A stretch of DNA of 42,687 nt from Holosporales bacterium (GTDB lineage: Bacteria; Pseudomonadota; Alphaproteobacteria; Paracaedibacterales; CANFPP01). The position numbers and the translations under genes were made by a program. Each line of letters begins with the position of its first letter. The stretch's first letter is position 1. Shown piece after piece: positions 1 through 7,757 of the stretch. The notes beneath the pieces are model-generated. The model was not told the origin of the DNA. It was given only the letters and a program-made list of their open reading frames with translations, and made no database searches. The stretch is taken from assembly GCA_947449005.1 (NCBI GenBank), contig CANFPP010000016.1, forward strand, positions 1-42,687, given 5' to 3'.

Positions 1-567
1 AAAATCTATCGACGTTCCCATACTCTTAAATTAACTACTTACTTGACTTGTTCTTAAATTAAGTTCGCAAATAACGTCCAAATATGAGAATATCTCGTAT
101 TTCCAACGCTACCTACTTAAACTTCCAATCCCTTACTCTTCACTAGATCGCGGCTACATCCCTGCAGCACTTGATCAGTTATATAGAACTGGAATTTTTA
201 GTCAACAGAAAAAATGCACCATTTTTAACTTATTTTTAATATTTGGTTCTGGCGTCTTTTTTATCCAGAGAAATCAAGGATCTTCCTTTGATGAACCTAA
301 ACAAAATGTGTCTTATTTAGTCCAATATACAAATTGCAACTCTGCTAGGGCTTATAAAAGGACGTGATGGCCCCCTCCTTTATAAGGATTTCCCAATGGG
401 GAGAATAAGCTATGCCTTTTGTGCGATTATCAGAGAAGGCATTCAGAGGATAGATGCAAAATAGGAAAGACTTTTTGAGATACTGTTGATAAAAAAGGCC
501 AAGTAAATAACAGCATTATCTTCTTGAATGTTGCTTATGAATTCGTTACAAAGAAATTCAACCTTTA
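1..567. other. Gene-free left edge of window
   Basis: No reading frame of gene length and no recognisable RNA gene is visible before the tRNA. The stretch is A+T-rich. The only structure seen is an imperfect inverted repeat at 351-387 (arms CTTATAAAAGGA and TCCTTTATAAG with one bulged A and a C-rich loop), which could be a transcript-end hairpin but lacks a T tract. The 11-mer TCTTAAATTAA occurs at about 25 and 52. Confidence 0.5.
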
Positions 568-643
568 GTCCCCTTCGTCTAGAGGCCTAGGACATCGCCC
601 TCTCACGGCGGCAACACGGGTTCGAATCCCGTAGGGGACGCCA
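568..643 (+). tRNA. tRNA-Glu (anticodon CTC)
   Basis: Cloverleaf with acceptor stem GTCCCCT/AGGGGAC, discriminator G and an encoded CCA end. The T arm carries GGTTCGAATCC. The anticodon loop reads C-T-CTC-A-C, so it decodes GAG. It is very close to bacterial tRNA-Glu apart from CTC replacing the usual TTC. Its 3' half overlaps the 3' end of the opposite-strand rimI frame by 41 nt. Confidence 0.95.
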
Positions 644-1112
644 AAAATCTCAAAACCATTAATTCAGCATCGACACAAGAACCGTCTTTATATGTGTAAT
701 AGTCGCGTCTTCTGCCGACAGATGTAAATCCTTGGGAATGATACAACCTAAGCGCAGCAACATTATCAATTGCTACCTCTAAAAACACAGCCTCAACACT
801 GTTTTTCTGCGCCCACTCTCGCAAAGTCTTTAGCAAAGCCGTCCCTAAACGATGCCGTTGCCATTTTGGTGATATCGCGAATGTTAAAATCTCCGCCTCA
901 CCCTCAATGCACCGGATCATTAAAAAACCAGCCACATGGCAATTTACAATAATTAGCCAACCAGACACATGATGGTTATCAAGCAAGTCCTTGAATGTTT
1001 CATAAGACCAAGAATCCAAAGCAAAGGACTGGCAATGAATCGCAGCTATACGCCGCGCCATCCAGATTTTAAGCGGGATGATTTTGATATCGGGTTCGAT
1101 AAGCTGGAACAT
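603..1112 (-). CDS. rimI: Ribosomal-protein-alanine N-acetyltransferase RimI (GNAT family)
   Basis: GNAT-fold N-acetyltransferase of 169 residues. RimI acetylates the N-terminal alanine of ribosomal protein S18 with acetyl-CoA. The acetyl-CoA loop QRHRLGTALL lies at residues 85-94 and the C-terminal RimI motif NVAALRLYHSQGF at 117-129. The ATG lies 44 nt inside the 3' end of tsaB, so translation is probably coupled; tsaB-rimI pairs are common in bacteria. The last 13 residues (LASPTGFEPVLPP) are encoded antisense to the tRNA-Glu gene, which is the known signature of a frame reading backwards through a tRNA T arm. The catalytic domain is complete before that tail. A generic GNAT enzyme is the alternative, but the tsaB link favours RimI. 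Confidence 0.85.
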   Translation of the reverse strand: MFQLIEPDIKIIPLKIWMARRIAAIHCQSFALDSWSYETFKDLLDNHHVSGWLIIVNCHVAGFLMIRCIEGEAEILTFAISPKWQRHRLGTALLKTLREWAQKNSVEAVFLEVAIDNVAALRLYHSQGFTSVGRRRDYYTYKDGSCVDAELMVLRFLASPTGFEPVLPP

Positions 1113-1749
1113 TATAGTAAAATGGTTTTAATTTTTGCGTATCAGGTTCAAGACCTTCTTTCGGGCATGAAGTAAAGTAGCTTAATAAAGCAACAGCAAG
1201 GTTATCCTGAAAAGACAACCAATGCTTCTGCCACAGTTCTGGCAAAGCTTCTGGGACTAGATCTCCCACGAGGTATAAAGAGGGATTCTCTTCTAAAGCG
1301 AGCGTCACCTGATCAACAGTTAAAATTTCTACCGATTGCCTTGATAATCCGTTGAAATACTGTGCATAGAAATCTCCTCGCTTAGAGTCAACGAGAACAA
1401 GTAACGGCTTTGGTTCTTTTAAAGATCGCATACCAACATAAGCCCATAAAGCTAGTGATGTTGGCGTAAAAACTTTTGCTTGAGTTGAGATAGTTAAGCC
1501 TTGCGCTGTTGCTAAGCAAAGCCGCACTGCCGTAAAAGAGCCAGGCCCTCTTGGCGTTAGAACATAATCTATTTTCTCTGGAAGACTCAAAATATCCTGA
1601 ATCAGCGGCACCAAGAGGCGCGATTGAGTCATTCCCGACTCTTGAAGATTCTTCTGAGCAGATGTCACCTTACCATTTCTCGTTACCGCAGCATAACAAG
1701 TAGCCTCTGTTACAGCGAATGCCAGGGCGGTGAAATTTTCTATAATCAT
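1069..1749 (-). CDS. tsaB: tRNA t6A37 threonylcarbamoyltransferase subunit TsaB
   Basis: TsaB (YeaZ) is the scaffold partner of TsaD in the complex that places threonylcarbamoyl on A37 of ANN-decoding tRNAs. The family signature is clear: a GPGSFTAVRLCLATAQGL stretch near residues 68-85, followed by the usual VFTPTSLALWAY segment. Length (226 aa from the ATG) is normal. I use the ATG at 1749; a TTG two codons upstream (1755) is possible, and neither has a strong Shine-Dalgarno sequence. It overlaps rimI downstream by 44 nt. The gene is divergent from the dipeptidase gene at 1859. Confidence 0.9.
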   Translation of the reverse strand: MIIENFTALAFAVTEATCYAAVTRNGKVTSAQKNLQESGMTQSRLLVPLIQDILSLPEKIDYVLTPRGPGSFTAVRLCLATAQGLTISTQAKVFTPTSLALWAYVGMRSLKEPKPLLVLVDSKRGDFYAQYFNGLSRQSVEILTVDQVTLALEENPSLYLVGDLVPEALPELWQKHWLSFQDNLAVALLSYFTSCPKEGLEPDTQKLKPFYYNVPAYRTRYQNHPA

Positions 1750-1774
1750 ACTCAATGTACTGCTGAAAACCTGT

Positions 1775-1807
1775 TTGACAAAGATTGGTCCATCTGATTT
1801 GTATTAT
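1775..1807 (+). promoter_or_regulatory. Candidate sigma-70-type promoter for the dipeptidase gene
   Basis: A perfect TTGACA at 1775-1780 is followed by TTGTAT at 1799-1804 (18-bp spacer), or by TATTAT at 1802-1807 if a longer 21-bp spacer is allowed. A short GCCC-CTTC-GGGC hairpin lies in the leader at about 1815-1826. Seen by eye only. Confidence 0.4.
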
Positions 1808-1858
1808 CTATAAAGCCCCTTCGGGCACGTGTCAAATCAAGCAAGGGAGGATACGGGT

Positions 1859-2401
1859 ATGTCACTTATTGAAATCACTGAAAAATCTCATGATGTTATT
1901 TTGGATTTGAGCTATGCGACTGCCAATAACTTTACTGGTCAGCCTGTTTATAGTTCACCACGCTGCTTTTTGCATCAAGAGGGGATCGTCCTGTTGGAAA
2001 AAGCTATTACTTTTGCTAAACAACAAAATCTCAGATTTAAAATCTTTGATGCGTTCAGACCGCAACGTGCACAAGAGAAATTTTGGGAGGTGTGTCCAGA
2101 CCCAATGTATATTGCAGATCCCGCCAAAGGCTCTAACCACACACGTGGCATTGCCATAGATCTTACACTTATCAATAACCAAAATGAAGAACTTGATATG
2201 GGCACCCCTTTTGATGATTTTACAGCCGCTTCTCATCACGGCGCCGTAGGGTTAAATGCACAGATTCATGCTAACCGTTATCTTTTACTGGGTATTATGA
2301 TGAGTGCTGGATGGGATCTTTATTTAAACGAATGGTGGCACTATCAATTGTTTAACCCTAAAAACTATCCTCTTATTCAAGAAACTTATGGAATTATGTA
2401 A
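1859..2401 (+). CDS. ddpX: D-alanyl-D-alanine dipeptidase (VanX/DdpX family, M15D)
   Basis: Zinc-dependent dipeptidase that hydrolyses D-Ala-D-Ala. In Gram-negative bacteria this recycles peptidoglycan; in vancomycin-resistant bacteria it is VanX. The 180-aa product has the M15 zinc motif SNHTRGIAID at residues 92-101 (His94 and Asp101 as ligands), EWWH at 158-161 (Glu158 catalytic, His161 ligand) and DAFRP at 64-68. The ATG at 1859 is chosen because AGGGAGG lies 8 nt upstream; a GTG at 1829 would add ten residues outside the family pattern. No vanH/vanA neighbour is present, so cell-wall recycling is the likely role. No signal peptide is seen, so it is probably cytoplasmic. Confidence 0.88.
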   Translation: MSLIEITEKSHDVILDLSYATANNFTGQPVYSSPRCFLHQEGIVLLEKAITFAKQQNLRFKIFDAFRPQRAQEKFWEVCPDPMYIADPAKGSNHTRGIAIDLTLINNQNEELDMGTPFDDFTAASHHGAVGLNAQIHANRYLLLGIMMSAGWDLYLNEWWHYQLFNPKNYPLIQETYGIM

Positions 2402-2555
2402 GGATAAACTTACAGCCACAATACGGACACTCGACTTCCTTATTGTCCCCCATGTTCAAGTAAACAGCGGGATGGCCTAAGCTTGAATCATCAGCACTCT
2501 GATTGGTGCCATCGCATTTAACGATGGTCTCTTGCACTCTTATAATTTTACTCAC
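2394..2555 (-). CDS. Zinc-finger domain protein (NDUFS6 / zf-CHCC type)
   Basis: A 53-residue frame that is easily missed. The product contains GHPAVYLNMGDNKEVECPYC followed by GCKF, the GHPxVYL...CPYCxxxF signature of the short zinc-finger proteins related to mitochondrial complex I subunit NDUFS6, which are widespread in Alphaproteobacteria. Zinc ligands are probably Cys14, His28, Cys43 and Cys46. The start is GTG at 2555, preceded by AAGGA seven bases upstream; a stop codon two codons upstream rules out a longer frame. Its 3' end overlaps the convergent dipeptidase gene by 8 nt. Confidence 0.8.
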   Translation of the reverse strand: MSKIIRVQETIVKCDGTNQSADDSSLGHPAVYLNMGDNKEVECPYCGCKFILT

Positions 2556-2609
2556 TCCCTAATCCTTGCTAAATATCTATAAAATAACGTATACCTCTTT
2601 TAAGCACAA

Positions 2610-2686
2610 GCACCCGTAGCTCAGTTGGATAGAGCGTTGCCCTCCGAAGGCAAAGGTCGTACGTTCGAATCGTATCGGGTGCACCA
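2610..2686 (+). tRNA. tRNA-Arg (anticodon CCG)
   Basis: Acceptor stem GCACCCG/CGGGTGC with discriminator A and encoded CCA. The D arm contains GCTCAGTTGGATAGAGC, the anticodon stem is TTGCC/GGCAA with loop C-T-CCG-A-A, and the T arm carries GTTCGAATC. It decodes CGG arginine codons and closely resembles bacterial tRNA-Arg(CCG). Confidence 0.95.
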
Positions 2687-2787
2687 CAAAAATATGCACA
2701 ACTGTCGTGCATAATCTTATGTACAAAACATGAATATTGTGAAATACTTTGATTATACTTTAAAGCGAAAAATAATTAGAGTAAATC

Positions 2788-3636
2788 ATGAATTTGGACA
2801 AATTAAAAGCATTTCATATTGTTGCAAATTGCGGAAGCTTTGCGCAAGCAGCCAGTCAAATTCACTTAACACCCTCAGCCGTAAGCCGGCAAATTGCGGA
2901 TCTTGAAGAAAGCCTTGGAGTCTCATTGTTTAATCGCCATTCTCGCGGCTTAACGATAACGGAATCTGGAAGGATTCTCCATCAAACAACAGAGGAAATT
3001 TTACACAAGCTTGCAGAAACAGAAGCATTATTAACTCAAAGAGAAGCACAAAGCTCTCTTAAAGTAGCAACAACTTATGACCTGAGCACGTTTTTTCTTC
3101 CTCAATATTTAAAAGGATTTCTAGATACTTATTCAGAGACGAATCTCACAATCATTAATGATGATAATGCCTTGAATTTACAAAATTATCAGGCTGCTAT
3201 TCGAGCAGAAATGCCGCTCCAACCTGACCTTTCCCATATTCATCTAACAACGCTTCATTTCGGCCTATATGCAAGCTTGGAATATTTAGAAAAATTTGGA
3301 GCTCCAAAAACTACAGGGGATTTAGATCAGCATCGTATTTTAACATTGGATGAAGACACTAGCTGGTTACTTCATCTTGGTCTCAAAGCTAATCAATCAC
3401 CTCGAGCGCCCTATTTAAGAATTAGTTCTGCTTATGGTCTAATGAAATGCGTTGAAGAGGGAATTGGAATTGCCGCACTCTCGAAGGAATTTGCAAGCAA
3501 GAATTTAATTCCTGTTTTGCCAGATCAGGAAGGCCCCGCAGTGAAAATTTATTATGTCTACCAGTCATCTTCTAAAAACCTTAAGTACGTAACCGCTTTG
3601 GGAGAGTTTTTACAACAAAAACTGCACAAACTATAA
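2788..3636 (+). CDS. LysR-family transcriptional regulator
   Basis: The N-terminal 60 residues form a typical LysR winged helix-turn-helix (LDKLKAFHIVANCGSFAQAA, then AVSRQIADLEESLGVSLFNR). A linker helix follows, then a substrate-binding-type effector domain to residue 282. LysR proteins bind DNA as tetramers and respond to a small ligand. The target is unknown: the gene follows tRNA-Arg and precedes the thioredoxin-fold gene in the same direction, not the usual divergent arrangement. The effector domain is slightly short for the family. The start is the ATG at the beginning of the HTH; the ribosome binding site is weak. Confidence 0.88.
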   Translation: MNLDKLKAFHIVANCGSFAQAASQIHLTPSAVSRQIADLEESLGVSLFNRHSRGLTITESGRILHQTTEEILHKLAETEALLTQREAQSSLKVATTYDLSTFFLPQYLKGFLDTYSETNLTIINDDNALNLQNYQAAIRAEMPLQPDLSHIHLTTLHFGLYASLEYLEKFGAPKTTGDLDQHRILTLDEDTSWLLHLGLKANQSPRAPYLRISSAYGLMKCVEEGIGIAALSKEFASKNLIPVLPDQEGPAVKIYYVYQSSSKNLKYVTALGEFLQQKLHKL

Positions 3637-3708
3637 AAATAATAGTAGCGATTTTTCATTGCCTGAGAAATACTTTAAGGAAAGAAAATCAACTAAAGAA
3701 GCGTCCAC

Positions 3709-4458
3709 ATGATTAAAAAGGTACTCATCATTTTGCTAATCCTCACTGGAGGGGGAGCTTTCGCTTTTCACACTTACAAAAAAGCATCTGCTAACTTAGC
3801 GAATCCTGTTGAAACGCTTACCCTTTCTAAAGAAAGCCCCTCGCTTGAAATTAAGCTAGGGAGTGGACCAACGCCTGTTCTATTATACTTTGCCCCGAGT
3901 TGTGGACATTGTGAGGCATTTATTCTTAATGAATTAGATTTACTTCTCAGCACTGGAAAATTCAATTTTACTCTTAGAATTATCCCCCTCAACTACCTAG
4001 ACACGCCTGCTGCTGCAATTGCCTGGTCCAAAGGCCACGGTCATTTCTTGAGTATTATGAAGGAAATAATGCAACGACAGAAGGAATGGATGATTGAAAG
4101 CCCGGAAAAAGAAGATCCTTTGTTACCGTTAAAAACAGTTTGTGAATCCTTAAAAATAGGCATGAGCAAAAAAGATGTTGATGCGGCTCTTGCGGACAAA
4201 AAGATTGAAGAGGCCCTTCTTGAAACAAGCTTAAAGGCTACAAACGCAAAGGGAGAACCTGTCACGTTTGCACCTGTATTTTATATAAACAACAGTAAGG
4301 AACCGGCGACTCAAGAAGAGATTGACGTCCTCCTTGAATCCCTGCCTACAGCTGAGACACCGCCCACCGTAGCCACTCAAACAAACATTGCAAGTCCCGC
4401 GTCTCAATCGTCGGACCAGCCCACACGCGAAGCGAAGGCGGTGCATAAGCATGATTAA
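3709..4458 (+). CDS. Periplasmic DsbA-like thiol:disulfide oxidoreductase (thioredoxin fold)
   Basis: The product starts with a membrane segment (residues 4-20) that acts as a signal peptide or anchor, then has a thioredoxin-fold domain with active site Cys65-Gly-His-Cys68 in the context LLYFAPSCGHCEAF and a probable cis-proline loop at TFAPVFYI. This matches the Thioredoxin_4/DsbA group that forms or isomerises disulfides in exported proteins. Several cysteine-containing secreted proteins later in the window are possible clients (inference). The last roughly 37 residues are low-complexity (Thr, Pro, Ser, Gln) and are encoded antisense to the conserved 3' end of serC, a 113-nt convergent overlap; they look like a late extension after loss of the original stop. 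Confidence 0.8.
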   Translation: MIKKVLIILLILTGGGAFAFHTYKKASANLANPVETLTLSKESPSLEIKLGSGPTPVLLYFAPSCGHCEAFILNELDLLLSTGKFNFTLRIIPLNYLDTPAAAIAWSKGHGHFLSIMKEIMQRQKEWMIESPEKEDPLLPLKTVCESLKIGMSKKDVDAALADKKIEEALLETSLKATNAKGEPVTFAPVFYINNSKEPATQEEIDVLLESLPTAETPPTVATQTNIASPASQSSDQPTREAKAVHKHD

Positions 4459-5488
4459 CAATATCAAAGGCGGCGCCCTCATCTGCTAAAACTTTAGCAA
4501 GCGATTTCAGCCACTCTCGTTGCTCTTTCTCTTCCATTTTCTTAAAAGCAGGTGTATTAACCTCTAAACACACAGATGCTGGAGAAGCGTAACGAAGATC
4601 TTTCGAGACGAAATCTAACCAAGGTGTATTTTCAACTTCAAAAATAATCGCTTTAAAATTATCTTGGCATCGTTGGTGCAAAGCCGGCAATCCACCAATT
4701 TTCTCAGCCCAAATTAGCGCATCGACATGGTCCTCAACACACAACATCGAAGGCGTATTTAGAGTTTCTCCTCTAAAAAGTCCTTCATTCAATATTTTTT
4801 CATTAACCAGTCTAAACACACGAGGAATTGGCCAGGCCGGAGCATATCGAGTTAGACGCTCAATCGCACGTGGACCTAGAACCAACATTCCATGTGCCGC
4901 CTCTCCCCCGAGTCCCTTTTGCCATGAATAGGCCGTAACATCCAGTTTATGCCAAGGAAGAGGAACACAGAAAGCAGCAGATGTTGCATCACAAAACGTT
5001 AGGCCTTCGCGATTATCATCAATCCAACCACCATTCGGAATACAAAGACCAGATGTCGTCCCATTCCAGGTAAAGACACAATCCCTCGAAGAGTCATAAA
5101 CGCTAAGGTCTAATGACTCTCCAAATGATGTTTTATGAACATGAACATCTGTTAACTTTAATTGCTCTAAAACATCCACAACCCAAAGATAGCCAAAAAC
5201 ATCAAAGGCAAAAAGATCAATACCGCGCTCACCAATCAAAGACCACAGAGCGCTCTCAAACGCTCCTGTAGCCGAGCCTGGCATGATCGCAATTCGATAG
5301 TCATCCGGTATTTGCAAAACCTGACGTGTCCTATCAATGAGCTCTTTTAATTTCTCTTTGCCACCAATTGATCGATGCGATCGTCCTAATAAGTTTACAG
5401 GTAAATTATTAAGACTCCATCCTTGGTGTTTTCGAGTCGGACCAGATCCAAAGTAAGGACACTGAGGCTTATTAAGTGGTTTTGGCAT
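4346..5488 (-). CDS. serC: Phosphoserine aminotransferase SerC
   Basis: PLP-dependent class V aminotransferase that makes 3-phosphoserine from 3-phosphohydroxypyruvate and glutamate in serine synthesis (the enzyme also acts in vitamin B6 synthesis). At 380 aa it matches the alphaproteobacterial SerC group: N-terminal FGSGPTRK, GSATGAFESALWSL, and the PLP lysine Lys191 in TAYSWQKGLGGEAAHG. The C-terminal LRVWAGPTIETRDL block is intact, so the gene is complete to its stop. The ATG at 5488, with GGAG ten bases upstream, is used; the frame remains open to 5542 inside the upstream gene. It overlaps the MGMT gene by 17 nt as the last gene of the potGHI operon. Confidence 0.9.
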   Translation of the reverse strand: MPKPLNKPQCPYFGSGPTRKHQGWSLNNLPVNLLGRSHRSIGGKEKLKELIDRTRQVLQIPDDYRIAIMPGSATGAFESALWSLIGERGIDLFAFDVFGYLWVVDVLEQLKLTDVHVHKTSFGESLDLSVYDSSRDCVFTWNGTTSGLCIPNGGWIDDNREGLTFCDATSAAFCVPLPWHKLDVTAYSWQKGLGGEAAHGMLVLGPRAIERLTRYAPAWPIPRVFRLVNEKILNEGLFRGETLNTPSMLCVEDHVDALIWAEKIGGLPALHQRCQDNFKAIIFEVENTPWLDFVSKDLRYASPASVCLEVNTPAFKKMEEKEQREWLKSLAKVLADEGAAFDIVNHAYAPPSLRVWAGPTIETRDLQCLFEWLRWAVSQL

Positions 5489-5996
5489 GCTGCTCAAACT
5501 CCAAAAGCTGTTCTTTAGCAGGTAGCCCCCAACGATAACCACCTAATTGTCCAGATTTACGTACAATTCGATGACATGGGACAATCCAAGAAATGGGATT
5601 GCGACCAATCGCATTGGCAACCGCTCTGGTTTTATGAGCAATTCCCATAGAGCTTGCTAAACTTTGATAAGGCAAAGTCTCACCTTCTTGCGTTTTTAAC
5701 AGTGCTTTCCAGACATTGTGCTGAAACTCGGTACCTGCCAAAATCATAGAAGAGTATTGCGGAATTTTATCCAAAAGGCTCTGAACTAAATCATCATCTC
5801 GCACTCTTGTTCCTTCTAAAGAGAAGGGAAAATCTAAATCCCTATCACCAAACGCCAAAGCACACAAAGGAAAATCAGGATTGCGATTTAGAAGTAAGAC
5901 ATAGGCTGTTCCAAAAGGAGTTTCACCATATCCTTCAATAAAACCATATTCCAGAACAAGATCTTTTAAATCAAGAGCAGACATCCAGGTGATCAT
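5472..5996 (-). CDS. Methylated-DNA--protein-cysteine methyltransferase (Ogt/MGMT)
   Basis: Suicide DNA-repair protein that removes O6-methyl from guanine by transfer to its own cysteine. The acceptor Cys141 lies in ISWIVPCHRIVRKSGQLGGY with the downstream GGYRWG; the helix-turn-helix segment before it (YQSLASSMG...RAVANAIGRNP) provides the arginine finger, Arg124. Full length at 174 aa. The start lies 3 nt after the potI stop and the end overlaps serC, so the gene belongs to the potGHI-serC transcript although the functions are unrelated. Confidence 0.9.
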   Translation of the reverse strand: MITWMSALDLKDLVLEYGFIEGYGETPFGTAYVLLLNRNPDFPLCALAFGDRDLDFPFSLEGTRVRDDDLVQSLLDKIPQYSSMILAGTEFQHNVWKALLKTQEGETLPYQSLASSMGIAHKTRAVANAIGRNPISWIVPCHRIVRKSGQLGGYRWGLPAKEQLLEFEQHAKTT

Positions 5997-5999
5997 TTT

Positions 6000-6809
6000 T
6001 TAATCCTCTAAATTATGCTTTCGCTGATAAACACAAAACCCTGCAATAGTAATGCCAATACTTACAACCCCAACGATAATGGTGGCAAGAGCATTAATTT
6101 CTGGGCTAACCCCCATACGAACACTTGAGAAAACCAAGATAGGAAGTGTTGTTGCTCCGGGCCCTGAAAGAAAGCTGGCGATCACGACATCATCCAGCGA
6201 GAGAGCAAAGGAGAGAAGCCAACCCGCTAGTAAAGAAGGAGCAATAAGAGGAAGAGTAATTAACATAAAGACTTTAACAGGCTTAGCGCCCAGATCCAGT
6301 GCCGCTTCTTCAATTGAGCGATCAAAATCCTGTAATCGAGCCTGCACGATTAAATAAACATAAGCCATGGCAACGGTTGTATGGGCAATGGTAATTGTCA
6401 TCATGCCCCGCTCTGAAGGCCAACCAATAAGTCTTTCAAAAGTAACAAACATCAAAAGAAGTGCCAAACCCGTAATAACTTCTGGCATAACTAACGGGGC
6501 TGAAACCAAACCACCAAATAGTGTTCGGCCTGAAAAATTGCCAAAACGAACCATCACAACGGCAACAAGCGTTCCCAAAACAACAGCAGAAGTTGCTGTT
6601 ATCGACGCAATTTTAAAGCTGGTAAAAACAGCTGTTATCAAAGCATCATTTTCCCAAAGAACTCTATACCACTTCAAAGAAAACTTTGTCCAAACACCAG
6701 GCAAACGAGATTCATTAAATGAAAAAATAATAAGGCAAATAATAGGCACATATAAAAATGCGTACCCAACAATTAAGGCTGCGACCCCTGCTCTTGAAAA
6801 ACGACGCAT
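6000..6809 (-). CDS. potI: Putrescine/spermidine ABC transporter permease PotI
   Basis: Inner-membrane permease of a polyamine importer, 269 aa with about six membrane segments. The coupling loop EEAALDLGAKPVKVF near residue 175 is the EAA motif that contacts the ATPase, and the N-terminal FSFNESRLPGVWTKFSLKWY is characteristic of PotC/PotI. The ATG directly follows the TAA of potH. It is the third gene of potG-potH-potI. PotC is the alternative name, since polyamine permeases are hard to separate by eye. Confidence 0.9.
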   Translation of the reverse strand: MRRFSRAGVAALIVGYAFLYVPIICLIIFSFNESRLPGVWTKFSLKWYRVLWENDALITAVFTSFKIASITATSAVVLGTLVAVVMVRFGNFSGRTLFGGLVSAPLVMPEVITGLALLLMFVTFERLIGWPSERGMMTITIAHTTVAMAYVYLIVQARLQDFDRSIEEAALDLGAKPVKVFMLITLPLIAPSLLAGWLLSFALSLDDVVIASFLSGPGATTLPILVFSSVRMGVSPEINALATIIVGVVSIGITIAGFCVYQRKHNLED

Positions 6810-7757
6810 TTAACTAATCACCCGTGCACGTAATTGTTGCCGCTGAAAAATCATAATCGGGGCAACGAATAAAACAACCATTGCCACAGCTAAAGCGCAA
6901 GCCAAAGGCCAATCGCGATTATTAAAGAATTCCCACCACAGCACACGGCCAATCATAATTGTATCCGGTCCACCTAAAATCTCTGGAATCACAAATTCAC
7001 CAATCGCTGGAATAAACACAAGGATCGATCCTGCAACAATTCCTGGCATTGATAAAGGCACTGTTACACGCCAAAAAGCTCTCCAAGGACTACATCCCAA
7101 ATCATAGGCTGCTTCGAGGTAAGAAGAATCAATTTTATCTAAAGCCGCATAAATGGGCAAAATCATAAAAGGTAGATAGCAATAAATAATGCCAACGCAG
7201 ACTGCAGCACTATTATCCAAAAGCATTAATGGCGTGTGAATTAATCCCATTTTTAACAAAAATGCATTAATCAATCCTTGTGAACTCAGTAAATTCATCC
7301 AGGCATACACGCGAATAAGAAACGAAGTCCAAAAAGGCAATACCACCAACAGCAGAAGAACTGTTCGCCAAGTTGAACGGGCTCGACTGATACCATATGC
7401 CATCATATAGCCTAGAGCCAAACAACAAGATGTTGAAAAACCAGCAATAATCAAAGAGGATCCAAAAGCATCTAGATAGAATGAATCCTGCCACAAAGTC
7501 ATGTAATGATTAAAGTTAAAATGGATATGCAAAATGTGATCTTGCGTCCACTCAAAAATCGGCACAAAGGGAGGAATTGCAATTGTCGCTTCAGAAAAAC
7601 TAATCTTTAAAATCAGCAAAAATGGTACAAAGAAAAAAATCACCAACCAAAAATAGGGCGGCAAAATTATAAGCCAGCGCTCTTGTTCCTTTAGTTTTTC
7701 AAGGAAACGAACGCTCTCTCTCAGACCTGCAATTCTTCTATTTGCCCAAGCTATCAT
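6810..7757 (-). CDS. potH: Putrescine/spermidine ABC transporter permease PotH
   Basis: First permease of the polyamine importer, about 315 aa with around six membrane segments. The EAA loop is SYLEAAYDLGCSPWRAFWRV, and FVIPEILGGPDTIMIGRVL near the C terminus is a PotB/PotH hallmark. I start at the ATG at 7757, which overlaps the potG stop (ATGA); the open frame runs back to 7790 within potG but that would be a long overlap with no support. It pairs with PotI to form the channel. Confidence 0.9.
   Translation of the reverse strand: MIAWANRRIAGLRESVRFLEKLKEQERWLIILPPYFWLVIFFFVPFLLILKISFSEATIAIPPFVPIFEWTQDHILHIHFNFNHYMTLWQDSFYLDAFGSSLIIAGFSTSCCLALGYMMAYGISRARSTWRTVLLLLVVLPFWTSFLIRVYAWMNLLSSQGLINAFLLKMGLIHTPLMLLDNSAAVCVGIIYCYLPFMILPIYAALDKIDSSYLEAAYDLGCSPWRAFWRVTVPLSMPGIVAGSILVFIPAIGEFVIPEILGGPDTIMIGRVLWWEFFNNRDWPLACALAVAMVVLFVAPIMIFQRQQLRARVIS

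Noticed and set aside
568..643. tRNA-Glu as an integration site (att) for a mobile element
   Set aside because: No second copy of its 3' end and no integrase in the window.
1859..2401. Vancomycin resistance operon, because of the VanX-like gene
   Set aside because: No vanH, vanA/B or vanRS neighbours, and the host appears Gram-negative; peptidoglycan recycling is more likely.
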